Shown in pieces: positions 36,947-44,298 of a stretch of 64,000 nt of DNA. The stretch's first letter is position 1. Each line of letters opens with the position of its first letter. The DNA comes from Catenuloplanes indicus (GTDB taxonomy: Bacteria; Actinomycetota; Actinomycetes; Mycobacteriales; Micromonosporaceae). The notes under the pieces were generated by a model that searched no databases, had not been told where the DNA came from, and saw only the letters and a program-made list of their open reading frames with translations. The stretch spans positions 5,270,001 to 5,334,000 of the forward strand of contig NZ_JAUSUZ010000001.1 of the NCBI RefSeq assembly GCF_030813715.1, read 5' to 3'. Position numbers and translations under genes: made by a program.

Positions 36947-37732
36947 GTGGATCGGTATGTGCGCTGGAACGCGCTGCTGGAACTCCTCACGGACAGCGGC
37001 CGGGTCAGCGTGGAGGACGCCGCGGCCCACCTGAACGTGTCACAGGCGACCATCCGGCGTGACTTCGACCAGCTCGCCCAGCAGCAGATGATCATCCGTA
37101 CCCGCGGTGGTGCGGTGGCCAACGGCGTCTCCTACGACCTCCCGCTGCGCTACAAGACCGCGAAGCACTCCGCCGAGAAGCAGCGCATCGGCACCGCGGC
37201 CGCCGCGCTGGTCGCACCCGGCCAGGTGGTCGGCCTGAACGGCGGCACCACCACGACCGAGGTCGCCCGCGCGCTCGCGGTCCGCCCGGACCTGAACACC
37301 AACGCGGAGGGCACCCAGCTCACCGTGGTTACGAACGCGCTCAACATCGCGAACGAGCTGCTGGTCCGTTCACAGATGAAGATCGTCGTGGCCGGCGGCG
37401 TGGTCCGTCCCCAGTCGTTCGAACTGGTCGGCCCGCTCGGCGGTGCGCTGCTCCGCGAGGTCACGCTGGACGTCGTGCTGCTGGGCGTGAACGCGATCGA
37501 CGTGAAGCTCGGCGCCGCCGCGCACCACGAGGGCGAGGCCGCGATGAACTCGCTGATGGTCGGCCGCGCCAAACGCGTCGTCATCATCGCCGACTCGTCC
37601 AAGCTCGGCGGCCACGCCTTCGCCCGCATCTGCCCGATCGACCGCGTCGAAACGCTGGTCACCGACTCCGGCGCCGCACCCTCGGTGATCGACGAGTTCG
37701 AGGCCGCCGGCGTCCGCGTGATCACCGCCTGA
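36947..37732 (+). CDS. DeoR/GlpR-family transcriptional regulator
   Basis: Encodes 261 residues. The N-terminal helix-turn-helix is VSVEDAAAHLNVSQATIRRD with the family's FDQLAQQQMI wing, and the C-terminal sugar-phosphate-sensing domain has VVGLNGGTTTTEVARAL and MKIVVAGGVVRPQSFELVGP. It probably represses the divergent amino-sugar operon and responds to a sugar phosphate such as GlcN-6-P; this is inferred from position. The GTG start follows AGGAGG by about 9 bases; an upstream in-frame extension lacks homology. A dispersed repeat follows the stop. Confidence 0.9.
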   Translation: MDRYVRWNALLELLTDSGRVSVEDAAAHLNVSQATIRRDFDQLAQQQMIIRTRGGAVANGVSYDLPLRYKTAKHSAEKQRIGTAAAALVAPGQVVGLNGGTTTTEVARALAVRPDLNTNAEGTQLTVVTNALNIANELLVRSQMKIVVAGGVVRPQSFELVGPLGGALLREVTLDVVLLGVNAIDVKLGAAAHHEGEAAMNSLMVGRAKRVVIIADSSKLGGHAFARICPIDRVETLVTDSGAAPSVIDEFEAAGVRVITA

Positions 37733-37757
37733 CAACCCGAACCCCTTCAAAAGCAGC

Positions 37758-37830
37758 TTTTCCCGCTTCCGGCGTGGCCGGTCTCCGCATGCTCCCGCGG
37801 GCCCCGGTCGTCGCTGGCGCTCCTCCCTGC
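37758..37830 (-). repeat. Dispersed intergenic repeat, copy D (extended form)
   Basis: On the minus strand: GCAGGGAGGAGCGCC, GCGACGACCGG, then CCCGCGGGAGCATGCGG and CACGCCGGAAGCGGGAAAA. It shares the extended 5' part with copy A and lies between convergent genes. Confidence 0.8.
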
Positions 37831-37898
37831 CGGTCCCGGCCTGGCCGCCACTGACCTCGCCCCGTTCCGGCAAGCGACCACGCGCCGTCCGCCGGCCC

Positions 37899-37985
37899 TT
37901 GCTCTGCTTACCTGGACAAATCGTCCATCCGTCAAGGGGTGAATTGCCGCATATGTCACCCTGCTGACGTAGGTAAGCAGAGCAA
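37899..37985. repeat. 15-bp inverted repeat in convergent intergenic region
   Basis: TTGCTCTGCTTACCT and AGGTAAGCAGAGCAA are perfect arms separated by 57 bp. The loop is AT-richer than its surroundings. No gene is seen between the DeoR stop and the AAA+ ATPase stop; the remaining ~155 bp up to 38141 are featureless. Confidence 0.6.
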
Positions 37986-38141
37986 AGCGGAGCGAAGAGC
38001 GGGCTGGAAGCCGGGCGAAGAGAACTCTTCGGGCGCGATTCGCTCGGCAGGTGCGAGACCCCGGGCAGGCGGCGGGATGGGCCACCCGAGCGGGTCAGCG
38101 GGTGCGGATTCGGCGCGGGCGGGGTGGGCGATCCGAGCCGG

Positions 38142-40472
38142 TCAGCGGGTGCGGGATTCGGCGTAGGCGGCGAGGTGGGCGACCTGGGCCGGGTCGAGTG
38201 AGGGGCGGACGCGCTCGCGTGCGGTGGCGACGTGGGCTGCGGTGACCGAGGTGGCGTCCAGGGACTCGCGCATGGCGGCCAGTGCGGCCTCGCGGATCAG
38301 CGCGGCGCAGTCGGCGGCGGAGAAGTTCTCCAGGTCGGTGCCGAGCGCGGCCAGGTCCACGTCGTCCGCGAGCGGGACCGGTTTCGCGGCCGCGCGCAGG
38401 ATCGCGGTGCGGGCCTCGGCGTCCGGCGGCGGGACGTAGACGATGCGCTCCAGCCGGCCGGGTCGCAGCAGCGCCGGGTCGATCAGGTCGGGCCGGTTGG
38501 TGGCGCCGATGACCACGACGTTGCGCAGCGACTCGACGCCGTCCAGCTCGGTGAGCAGCGCGGCGACCACCCGGTCGGTGGTGCCGCCGTCGCTGGACTG
38601 GCCGCGGACCGGCGCGAGCGCGTCCACCTCGTCCAGGAACACCAGCGTGGGCGCGGCCTCGCGGGCCCGGCGGAACAGCTCGCGGACCGCGCGCTCGCTC
38701 TCGCCGACCCACTTGCTGAGCAGCTCCGCGCCCTTGACCGAGAGCACGTTCGCCTTGCCGGAGCCGGCCACGGCCTTCACCAGGTACGTCTTGCCGCAGC
38801 CGGGCGGGCCGTAGAGCAGCACGCCACGCGGCGCCTGCACGCCGAGCCGGGCGAACGTGTCCGGGTAGGTCAGCGGCCACAGCACCGACTCGGTGAGCAG
38901 CTCCTTGACCTCGGCCATGTCGCCCACGTCGTCCAGCGTGACGCGGGCCAGCTCCAGCGTGGACTCGGCCATCGACGTCGGCCGGACCACCTCGAGTGCG
39001 GCCGAGAAGTCGGCCATCGCGATCGTCGGCGTCTCCGGCGCGTCCGCCTTCTGCCGCAGCGCCGCGCGGACCGCGGCCTCCCGGGTCAGCGCGGCCAGGT
39101 CGGCGGCGACGAAACCGGGCGTACGGCCGGCCACGTCGTCCAGCCGCACGTCCTCGGCCAGCGGCATGCCCCGGGTCAGCACGTCAAGCTGCTCGCGGCG
39201 CAGCGCCGCGTCCGGCAGCGACACGCTGATCTGCACGGACAGCAGATCGGGCGCGCGCAGGCCCGAATCCAGCTCCTCCGGCCGGCTGCTGGTGCAGACC
39301 ACGGCCGTGCCCGCCTTGATCAGACCGGTGACGACCTGCCGGAACACGGTTGCCAGCGGTCCGGCGTCGGCCCTCGGGACCAGCGCGTCCACGTCCGCGA
39401 CCAGCAGCACGCCGGGCCGGTCCGCGCCGGTGAGCGCGTCGGCGGCCGCGTACAGCCGGCGGGCCGCGGCCTCGTTGCTGAGCGCGGCCAGTTCTGGTGC
39501 CCAGACCGGGACGACGCGCGCGCCGACCGAGGCCGCGACGGACCGGACCAGCACGCCCTTGCCGGACCCGGCCGGGCCGGTGATCAGTACGCCGAGCGAG
39601 ACGGTCGCGCCCAGCCTGCCCAGCACCTCCCGGTGGTGGAAGCTCAGGTCGAGCAGCTCGCTCAGCTCGTGTGCCTGCGCCCGCAGACCGGGAAGGTCCT
39701 CGACCGGCGGTACGGCCTCGTCGTCCTCGACGACCTCCGCCTCGATCGGCTCGTCCGCCGGTACCGCGGCCGAGGCCGACGCGGCGACGGCCGTCCCGCC
39801 GGGGCCGGTCCCGCGCGGACCCGAGCCGGTCACACCGGAGCCGGGCGTGCGGCGTACCGCCGATGGTGTGGCATTGAAGGTCTGGCCGTGCGTGGTGTGA
39901 CCGCCGCCGGCCCAGGTGACCACGGTGTCCATGGTGACCAACGCGCCGTCCGCGTCCTCCACGGACTCGACCCGGAGCAGCGTGGTTGTCCAGCCGAAGC
40001 CGACCGTGTTGGCCAGGCTGCGTCGCGCGGTCTGCACCAGGCTCTGCGTGGCGGCGTCCGGCAGCACGTCCTGCGGCAGCAGTGACACGTCGTCACCGGC
40101 CGTGACCACCTTGCCGAGCAGCGCGAGCCGCAGCATGTCGGCGGAGACCGCGACCACGATCTCCGGCGTGCCGGACAGCACCACGCGGCGCGCGCCGGCC
40201 GTCGGGATCGGCGCGACCGTGATCTGCCCGCCCTCGCGCAGCCCGAGGTTGCCGAGGATCAGGTCGTCCGCGTAGAGGATCGCGCGGCTCGAGGTGGGCT
40301 CCGCGAGCGCGACGATGCCCGCGGTGGTGCGCTGCCCGGACAGCCGCACCGGGTCGCCCGGGTGCAGGCCGAGCGCGGCCAGCACCTCCGGGTGCAGTCG
40401 CACGATTCCCCGGCGCGCGTCCAGCGCGGCCGGTCGCAGCATCACGGTCAGCGTCAGCTCAGCATCGCCCAC
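38142..40472 (-). CDS. CDC48/VCP-like AAA+ ATPase with two ATPase domains
   Basis: Encodes 776 residues. The N-terminal ~190 residues form a CDC48-N-like double-psi barrel region (LTVMLRPAALDARRGIVRLH; LGLHPGDPVRLSG). D1 has Walker A TGPAGSGKGVLV (~300) and Walker B VLLVADVDALV. D2 has Walker A YGPPGCGKTYLVKA (~555), Walker B LVFLDEVDALAPVRG and the ATNRPDLIDPALLRPGRLER block. It is the actinobacterial homologue of p97/VCP, a hexameric unfoldase. D1 is degenerate in its second region of homology compared with D2. The GTG start sits 7 bp after a TAGTGT hexamer, so a leaderless mRNA is likely. Confidence 0.9.
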   Translation of the reverse strand: MGDAELTLTVMLRPAALDARRGIVRLHPEVLAALGLHPGDPVRLSGQRTTAGIVALAEPTSSRAILYADDLILGNLGLREGGQITVAPIPTAGARRVVLSGTPEIVVAVSADMLRLALLGKVVTAGDDVSLLPQDVLPDAATQSLVQTARRSLANTVGFGWTTTLLRVESVEDADGALVTMDTVVTWAGGGHTTHGQTFNATPSAVRRTPGSGVTGSGPRGTGPGGTAVAASASAAVPADEPIEAEVVEDDEAVPPVEDLPGLRAQAHELSELLDLSFHHREVLGRLGATVSLGVLITGPAGSGKGVLVRSVAASVGARVVPVWAPELAALSNEAAARRLYAAADALTGADRPGVLLVADVDALVPRADAGPLATVFRQVVTGLIKAGTAVVCTSSRPEELDSGLRAPDLLSVQISVSLPDAALRREQLDVLTRGMPLAEDVRLDDVAGRTPGFVAADLAALTREAAVRAALRQKADAPETPTIAMADFSAALEVVRPTSMAESTLELARVTLDDVGDMAEVKELLTESVLWPLTYPDTFARLGVQAPRGVLLYGPPGCGKTYLVKAVAGSGKANVLSVKGAELLSKWVGESERAVRELFRRAREAAPTLVFLDEVDALAPVRGQSSDGGTTDRVVAALLTELDGVESLRNVVVIGATNRPDLIDPALLRPGRLERIVYVPPPDAEARTAILRAAAKPVPLADDVDLAALGTDLENFSAADCAALIREAALAAMRESLDATSVTAAHVATARERVRPSLDPAQVAHLAAYAESRTR

Positions 40473-40479
40473 CCCAGCG

Positions 40480-40532
40480 ACACTAGCGTGATCACGCTTC
40501 ACCGGGTCGGCACAGCCGTTCCGCCGTAGGCT
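40480..40532. promoter_or_regulatory. Divergent leaderless promoters flanking a 14-bp palindrome
   Basis: TAGTGT (minus strand, 40480-40485) and TAGGCT (plus strand, 40527-40532) each end exactly 7 bp before their start codons. Between them lies the perfect palindrome AGCGTGATCACGCT (40485-40498), which overlaps the minus-strand -10 and could be an operator controlling one or both genes. Confidence 0.55.
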
Positions 40533-40539
40533 CGGCGCC

Positions 40540-43305
40540 ATGCTCCGTGCTCTGCCCGGCCGGTTCCGCCGTGCCCTCCCGCGCCTGACGCCCCGCCGCT
40601 GGATCGCCGGCTCGGCCGCGCTGGCGCTGGTCGCGGGCCTGACCGGCTGGGCTGTGTGGCCGGCGGACCCGGGTTTCACGTTCCAGGACCAGATGCTGAC
40701 GGTACGGTCCGGGCCGGCCGGCGACGAACCGGTCACGCTGGACACCCGCTACTTCCTGCCGGACGGCGCGTCCGAGGCGCGGAAGGTGCCCGCGCTGCTG
40801 CTGGCGCACGGCTTCGGCGGCGACATGCACAGCGTGCACGAGCAGGCGGAACGGCTGGCGGCCGAGGGCTACGCGGTGCTCACCTGGACCGCGCGTGGGT
40901 TCGGGCGCAGCGGCGGGCAGATCCACCTGGACAGCGCGGACCACGAGGTGAAGGACGCGCAGCGGCTGCTGGACTGGCTGGCCGCACGGCCGGAGGTGCG
41001 GCTGGACGCGCCCGGCGACCCGCGGGTCGGCGCGCTCGGCGGCTCCTACGGCGGCGCGCTGGCGCTGCTGCTGGCCGCGCAGGACTCCCGGGTGGACGCG
41101 ATCGTACCGATGATCACCTGGAACGACCTGGCCCGCGCGTTCCTGCCGGACGCGGCCGGTGGCCCGGTGGTGGACGGCGTCTTCAAGAAGGCCTGGGCCG
41201 GCACGTTCTTCTCGTCCGGGGCGGGCGTGGCGCCCGGTGCCGTACCCGCCGAACTCGATCCGGCCTGTGGCCGGTTCGCCCCGGACGTGTGCGCGGCCTT
41301 CCAGACGATCGCGACCGCCGGCCGGGCCACGCCGGATGCGGTGGCCGTGCTGGACCGCTCCAGCCCGGCCCGCGTGCTCGACCGGATCAAGGCCCCTACC
41401 CTGCTCATCCAGGGCCTCGCCGACACGCTCTTCCCGCTGTCCGAGGCGGACGCGAACGCGCGTGGCATCGCCGCCACCGGCACCCCGGTCCGGGTCGCCT
41501 GGTACGCGGGCGGCCACGACGGCGGCGCCGGCCCGCGCACCGACCGGGACCGGGTGGACGCGCTGACCCGTGAGTGGCTGGACCACTACGTAGCCGGTAC
41601 GGCCGGCGCACCGGCGACCTCGTTCGTCTACTCCCGGGTGTCCGGCTTCGACGCGATGGACCGCGGCCTGGTCACGAACGCGTACACGATCGCCGGCTAC
41701 CCGGGCCTGACCGCCGAACCGGCCGTGGCGGTCGGGGTGGCCGGCCTGCCGCAGCGGATCGCGAGCCCGCCCGGCGGCAACCCGGCCGCGATCTCCTCGC
41801 TGCCCGGCGCCGGTAGCGCGCTCTCGTCCGTGCTCGGCGCCTCGGCCGCCGACCTGCCGGGGCAGCACGCGTCGTTCGTCTCCGAACCGCTGACCGACGC
41901 GCTCGACGTGGGTGGCTCGCCGCGGCTCCGGCTGCGCGCCGCGTCACCGACCGGCGAGGCCGTGCTGTTCGTGAAGCTCTACGACGTGGACCCGGACGGC
42001 GGTGCCACGCTCTCCGAGGGTCTGGTCGCGCCGGTGCGGCTGACCGGCCTGCCGGCCACGATCGAGGACGCGCAGCCGGTTGTGGTCACGCTGCCCGGGA
42101 TCGTGCGCCGCATCGACGAGGGGCACCGGTTACGGATCGTGGTGGCCACGTCCGACCAAGCGTTCGCCGGACCGGCCGCGCCCGCGGTCTACACGGTCGC
42201 GGTCGAGCCGGCGGTGAGCCTGCCGGTGCTGGGCGGCGCCCCGATCGCCGGCCCGGACGCGGTGTGGCGCTGGGCGCTGGCCGGTCTGCTGGCCGCGATC
42301 GCGCTCGGCCTGGCCGCGGTGCTGCTGGTCGCGCGGGCCCGGCACCGCCGGATCGACCGCTCGGTCGCGGCCGAGCACGCGGACACGCCGCTGGTCGTCA
42401 AAGGGCTGCGCAAGGAGTACGCGGACGGCTTCGTCGCGGTGTCCACGGTGGACTTCACGGTCCGGCGCGGCCAGGTGGTCGGCCTGCTCGGCCCGAACGG
42501 CGCCGGCAAGACCACCACGCTGCGCGTGCTGATGGGCCTGACCCAGCCGACCCGCGGCGAGATCCGGATCTTCGGGCATCGGCTGACGCCCGGCTCGCCG
42601 GTGCTGTCCCGGGTCGGCGCGCTGGTCGAAGGGCCGGGCTTCCTGCCCCACCTGACCGGCGAGCAGAACCTGCGCGCCTACTGGCGGGCGACCGGGCGGC
42701 CGTGGGCGGACGCGCGCTTCGAGGAGGCGCTGGAGATCGCCGGCCTCGGCGACTCGGTGCACCGCCGGACCCGCAAGTACAGCCACGGCATGCGGCAGCG
42801 GCTGGCGATCGCGCAGGCCATGCTCGGCCTGCCGGAGCTGCTGGTGCTGGACGAGCCGACGGACGGCCTCGACCCACCGCAGATCGCCGAGATGCGCCGG
42901 GTGCTGCAGCGGTACGCCACGGACGGCCGGGCCGTGCTGGTCTCCAGCCACCTGCTCGCCGAGGTGGAGCAGACCTGCACGCACGCGGTGGTGGTGAACA
43001 AGGGCACGATCGTCGCGTCCGGCCCCGTCGAGGAGATCGTCGGTGACTCGCCGACCGTGCAGCTGGACGTGGACGACCCGGCCGCGGCCCGGGTCGTGCT
43101 GGACGGTCTGGACGGCGCCCGGTTCCTGACCGAGACAGACAACGGCGGGCTGGTGGTGGACCTGAACGGCACGCCGCGCACGGAACTGGTGGCGGCGCTG
43201 GTCCGGGCCGGCGTGGGCGTGGACCGGGTGGTGCCCCGACGCCGCCTGGAGGACGCGTTCCTCGCGCTGGTCGGGGACAACTCACGAGGGAGCGGGGACC
43301 GATGA
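40540..43305 (+). CDS. Fusion of alpha/beta-hydrolase (X-Pro dipeptidyl-peptidase S15-like) and ABC-transporter ATPase
   Basis: Encodes 921 residues. TM1 (~20-40) is followed by an alpha/beta-hydrolase: oxyanion region LLAHGFGGDMHSVHEQ, nucleophile GALGGSYGGALAL (~169), Asp in LLIQGLADTLFP and His in WYAGGHDGG. A C-terminal S15-like jelly roll (LSEGLVAPVRLTGLPATIED) follows. TM2 (~576-600, WRWALAGLLAAIALGLAAVL) leads to an ABC ATPase with Walker A GPNGAGKTTT (~655), signature YSHGMRQRLA and Walker B LLVLDEPTDGLDPP. The predicted topology puts the hydrolase outside and the ATPase inside. It overlaps a permease gene by 4 bp, so the two should form one transporter. The substrate is unknown. Confidence 0.9.
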   Translation: MLRALPGRFRRALPRLTPRRWIAGSAALALVAGLTGWAVWPADPGFTFQDQMLTVRSGPAGDEPVTLDTRYFLPDGASEARKVPALLLAHGFGGDMHSVHEQAERLAAEGYAVLTWTARGFGRSGGQIHLDSADHEVKDAQRLLDWLAARPEVRLDAPGDPRVGALGGSYGGALALLLAAQDSRVDAIVPMITWNDLARAFLPDAAGGPVVDGVFKKAWAGTFFSSGAGVAPGAVPAELDPACGRFAPDVCAAFQTIATAGRATPDAVAVLDRSSPARVLDRIKAPTLLIQGLADTLFPLSEADANARGIAATGTPVRVAWYAGGHDGGAGPRTDRDRVDALTREWLDHYVAGTAGAPATSFVYSRVSGFDAMDRGLVTNAYTIAGYPGLTAEPAVAVGVAGLPQRIASPPGGNPAAISSLPGAGSALSSVLGASAADLPGQHASFVSEPLTDALDVGGSPRLRLRAASPTGEAVLFVKLYDVDPDGGATLSEGLVAPVRLTGLPATIEDAQPVVVTLPGIVRRIDEGHRLRIVVATSDQAFAGPAAPAVYTVAVEPAVSLPVLGGAPIAGPDAVWRWALAGLLAAIALGLAAVLLVARARHRRIDRSVAAEHADTPLVVKGLRKEYADGFVAVSTVDFTVRRGQVVGLLGPNGAGKTTTLRVLMGLTQPTRGEIRIFGHRLTPGSPVLSRVGALVEGPGFLPHLTGEQNLRAYWRATGRPWADARFEEALEIAGLGDSVHRRTRKYSHGMRQRLAIAQAMLGLPELLVLDEPTDGLDPPQIAEMRRVLQRYATDGRAVLVSSHLLAEVEQTCTHAVVVNKGTIVASGPVEEIVGDSPTVQLDVDDPAAARVVLDGLDGARFLTETDNGGLVVDLNGTPRTELVAALVRAGVGVDRVVPRRRLEDAFLALVGDNSRGSGDR

Positions 43306-44189
43306 GCGAACTCGCGAGCGGATCCGGCGTGCCGGGTGCGGGAACCGCCGGCTACCGGCCCGGGCGGACGCTGTCGTTCGGCGCGGAGTTCCGGCGGCAG
43401 GCGACGCGCGTCCGTACCCGGCTGGCGCTGGGGTTCATGGTCCTGCTGCCCGTGATCATCCTGGTCGCGTTCCAGTTCGAGACGAACGAGGACGACGACG
43501 GCACCGGCGGCGGCGAGTTCGGCAGCCTGGTCGACCTGGCCACGTCCGGCGGGCTGAACTTCACGCTGTTCACGTTGCTGGTCTCCGCCGGTTTCATGCT
43601 CGGCGTGGTGGTGGCGCTGTTCCATGGCGATGCCGTGGCCAGCGAGGCGAGCTGGGGCAGCCTGCGCTACCTGCTGGCGATCCCGGTGCCGCGGGCGCGG
43701 CTGCTGGCCGTGAAGCTGGCGGTGGCGCTCACCTACTCCGGGCTGGCGCTGCTCACGCTGGCCGGCACCGCGCTGCTGCTCGGCACGGCACGCTACGGCT
43801 GGTCGCCGCTGCGCAGCACGGTCGCGGCGCAGATCCCGGCGGGCGAGGGCCTGCTGCGCCTGCTCGGCGTGGTCGGCTACCTCGCCATCACGCTGCTGGT
43901 CACCGCGGGCCTGGCGTTCCTGCTGTCGGTGCTGACCGACGCGCCGCTCGGTGCGGTCGGCGGCGCGGTGCTGCTGGTGATCCTGTCCAACATCCTGGAC
44001 CAGATCACCGCGCTCGGCGACCTGCGGAACCTGCTGCCCACCCACTTCTCCGACGCCTGGCTGGGGCTGCTCTCCACGCCGGTCCAGACCGACGACATGG
44101 TCAAGGGCACCATCTCCGCGGTCTGCTACGCCACGCTCTTCTGGTCGATCGCGTTCTGGCGCTTCACGCGCAAGGACATCACTTCCTAG
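43302..44189 (+). CDS. ABC-2-type permease partnering the hydrolase-ATPase fusion
   Basis: Encodes 295 residues with about six helices (from LALGFMVLLPVIILVAFQF to ISAVCYATLFWSIAFW) and an acidic external loop (ETNEDDDGTGGGEFG). Typical ABC-2 features include the NFTLFTLLVSAGFMLGVVVA and EASWGSLRYLLAIPVPRARL blocks. It overlaps the fusion gene by ATGA and ends without an obvious downstream partner. As ABC-2 systems usually export, the complex probably exports or flips a lipid or peptide that the external hydrolase domain might process. This is inference. Confidence 0.85.
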   Translation: MSELASGSGVPGAGTAGYRPGRTLSFGAEFRRQATRVRTRLALGFMVLLPVIILVAFQFETNEDDDGTGGGEFGSLVDLATSGGLNFTLFTLLVSAGFMLGVVVALFHGDAVASEASWGSLRYLLAIPVPRARLLAVKLAVALTYSGLALLTLAGTALLLGTARYGWSPLRSTVAAQIPAGEGLLRLLGVVGYLAITLLVTAGLAFLLSVLTDAPLGAVGGAVLLVILSNILDQITALGDLRNLLPTHFSDAWLGLLSTPVQTDDMVKGTISAVCYATLFWSIAFWRFTRKDITS

Positions 44190-44298
44190 TCGTCACCCGT
44201 TGGTGGCAGGTTCGCACATCGCGTGCGACGGCCGCCCGGCTCCGTGAACGACCGTCTGTCGCGCGACGGTCACGCACGGATGTTCGGGAAGGCGTCAC

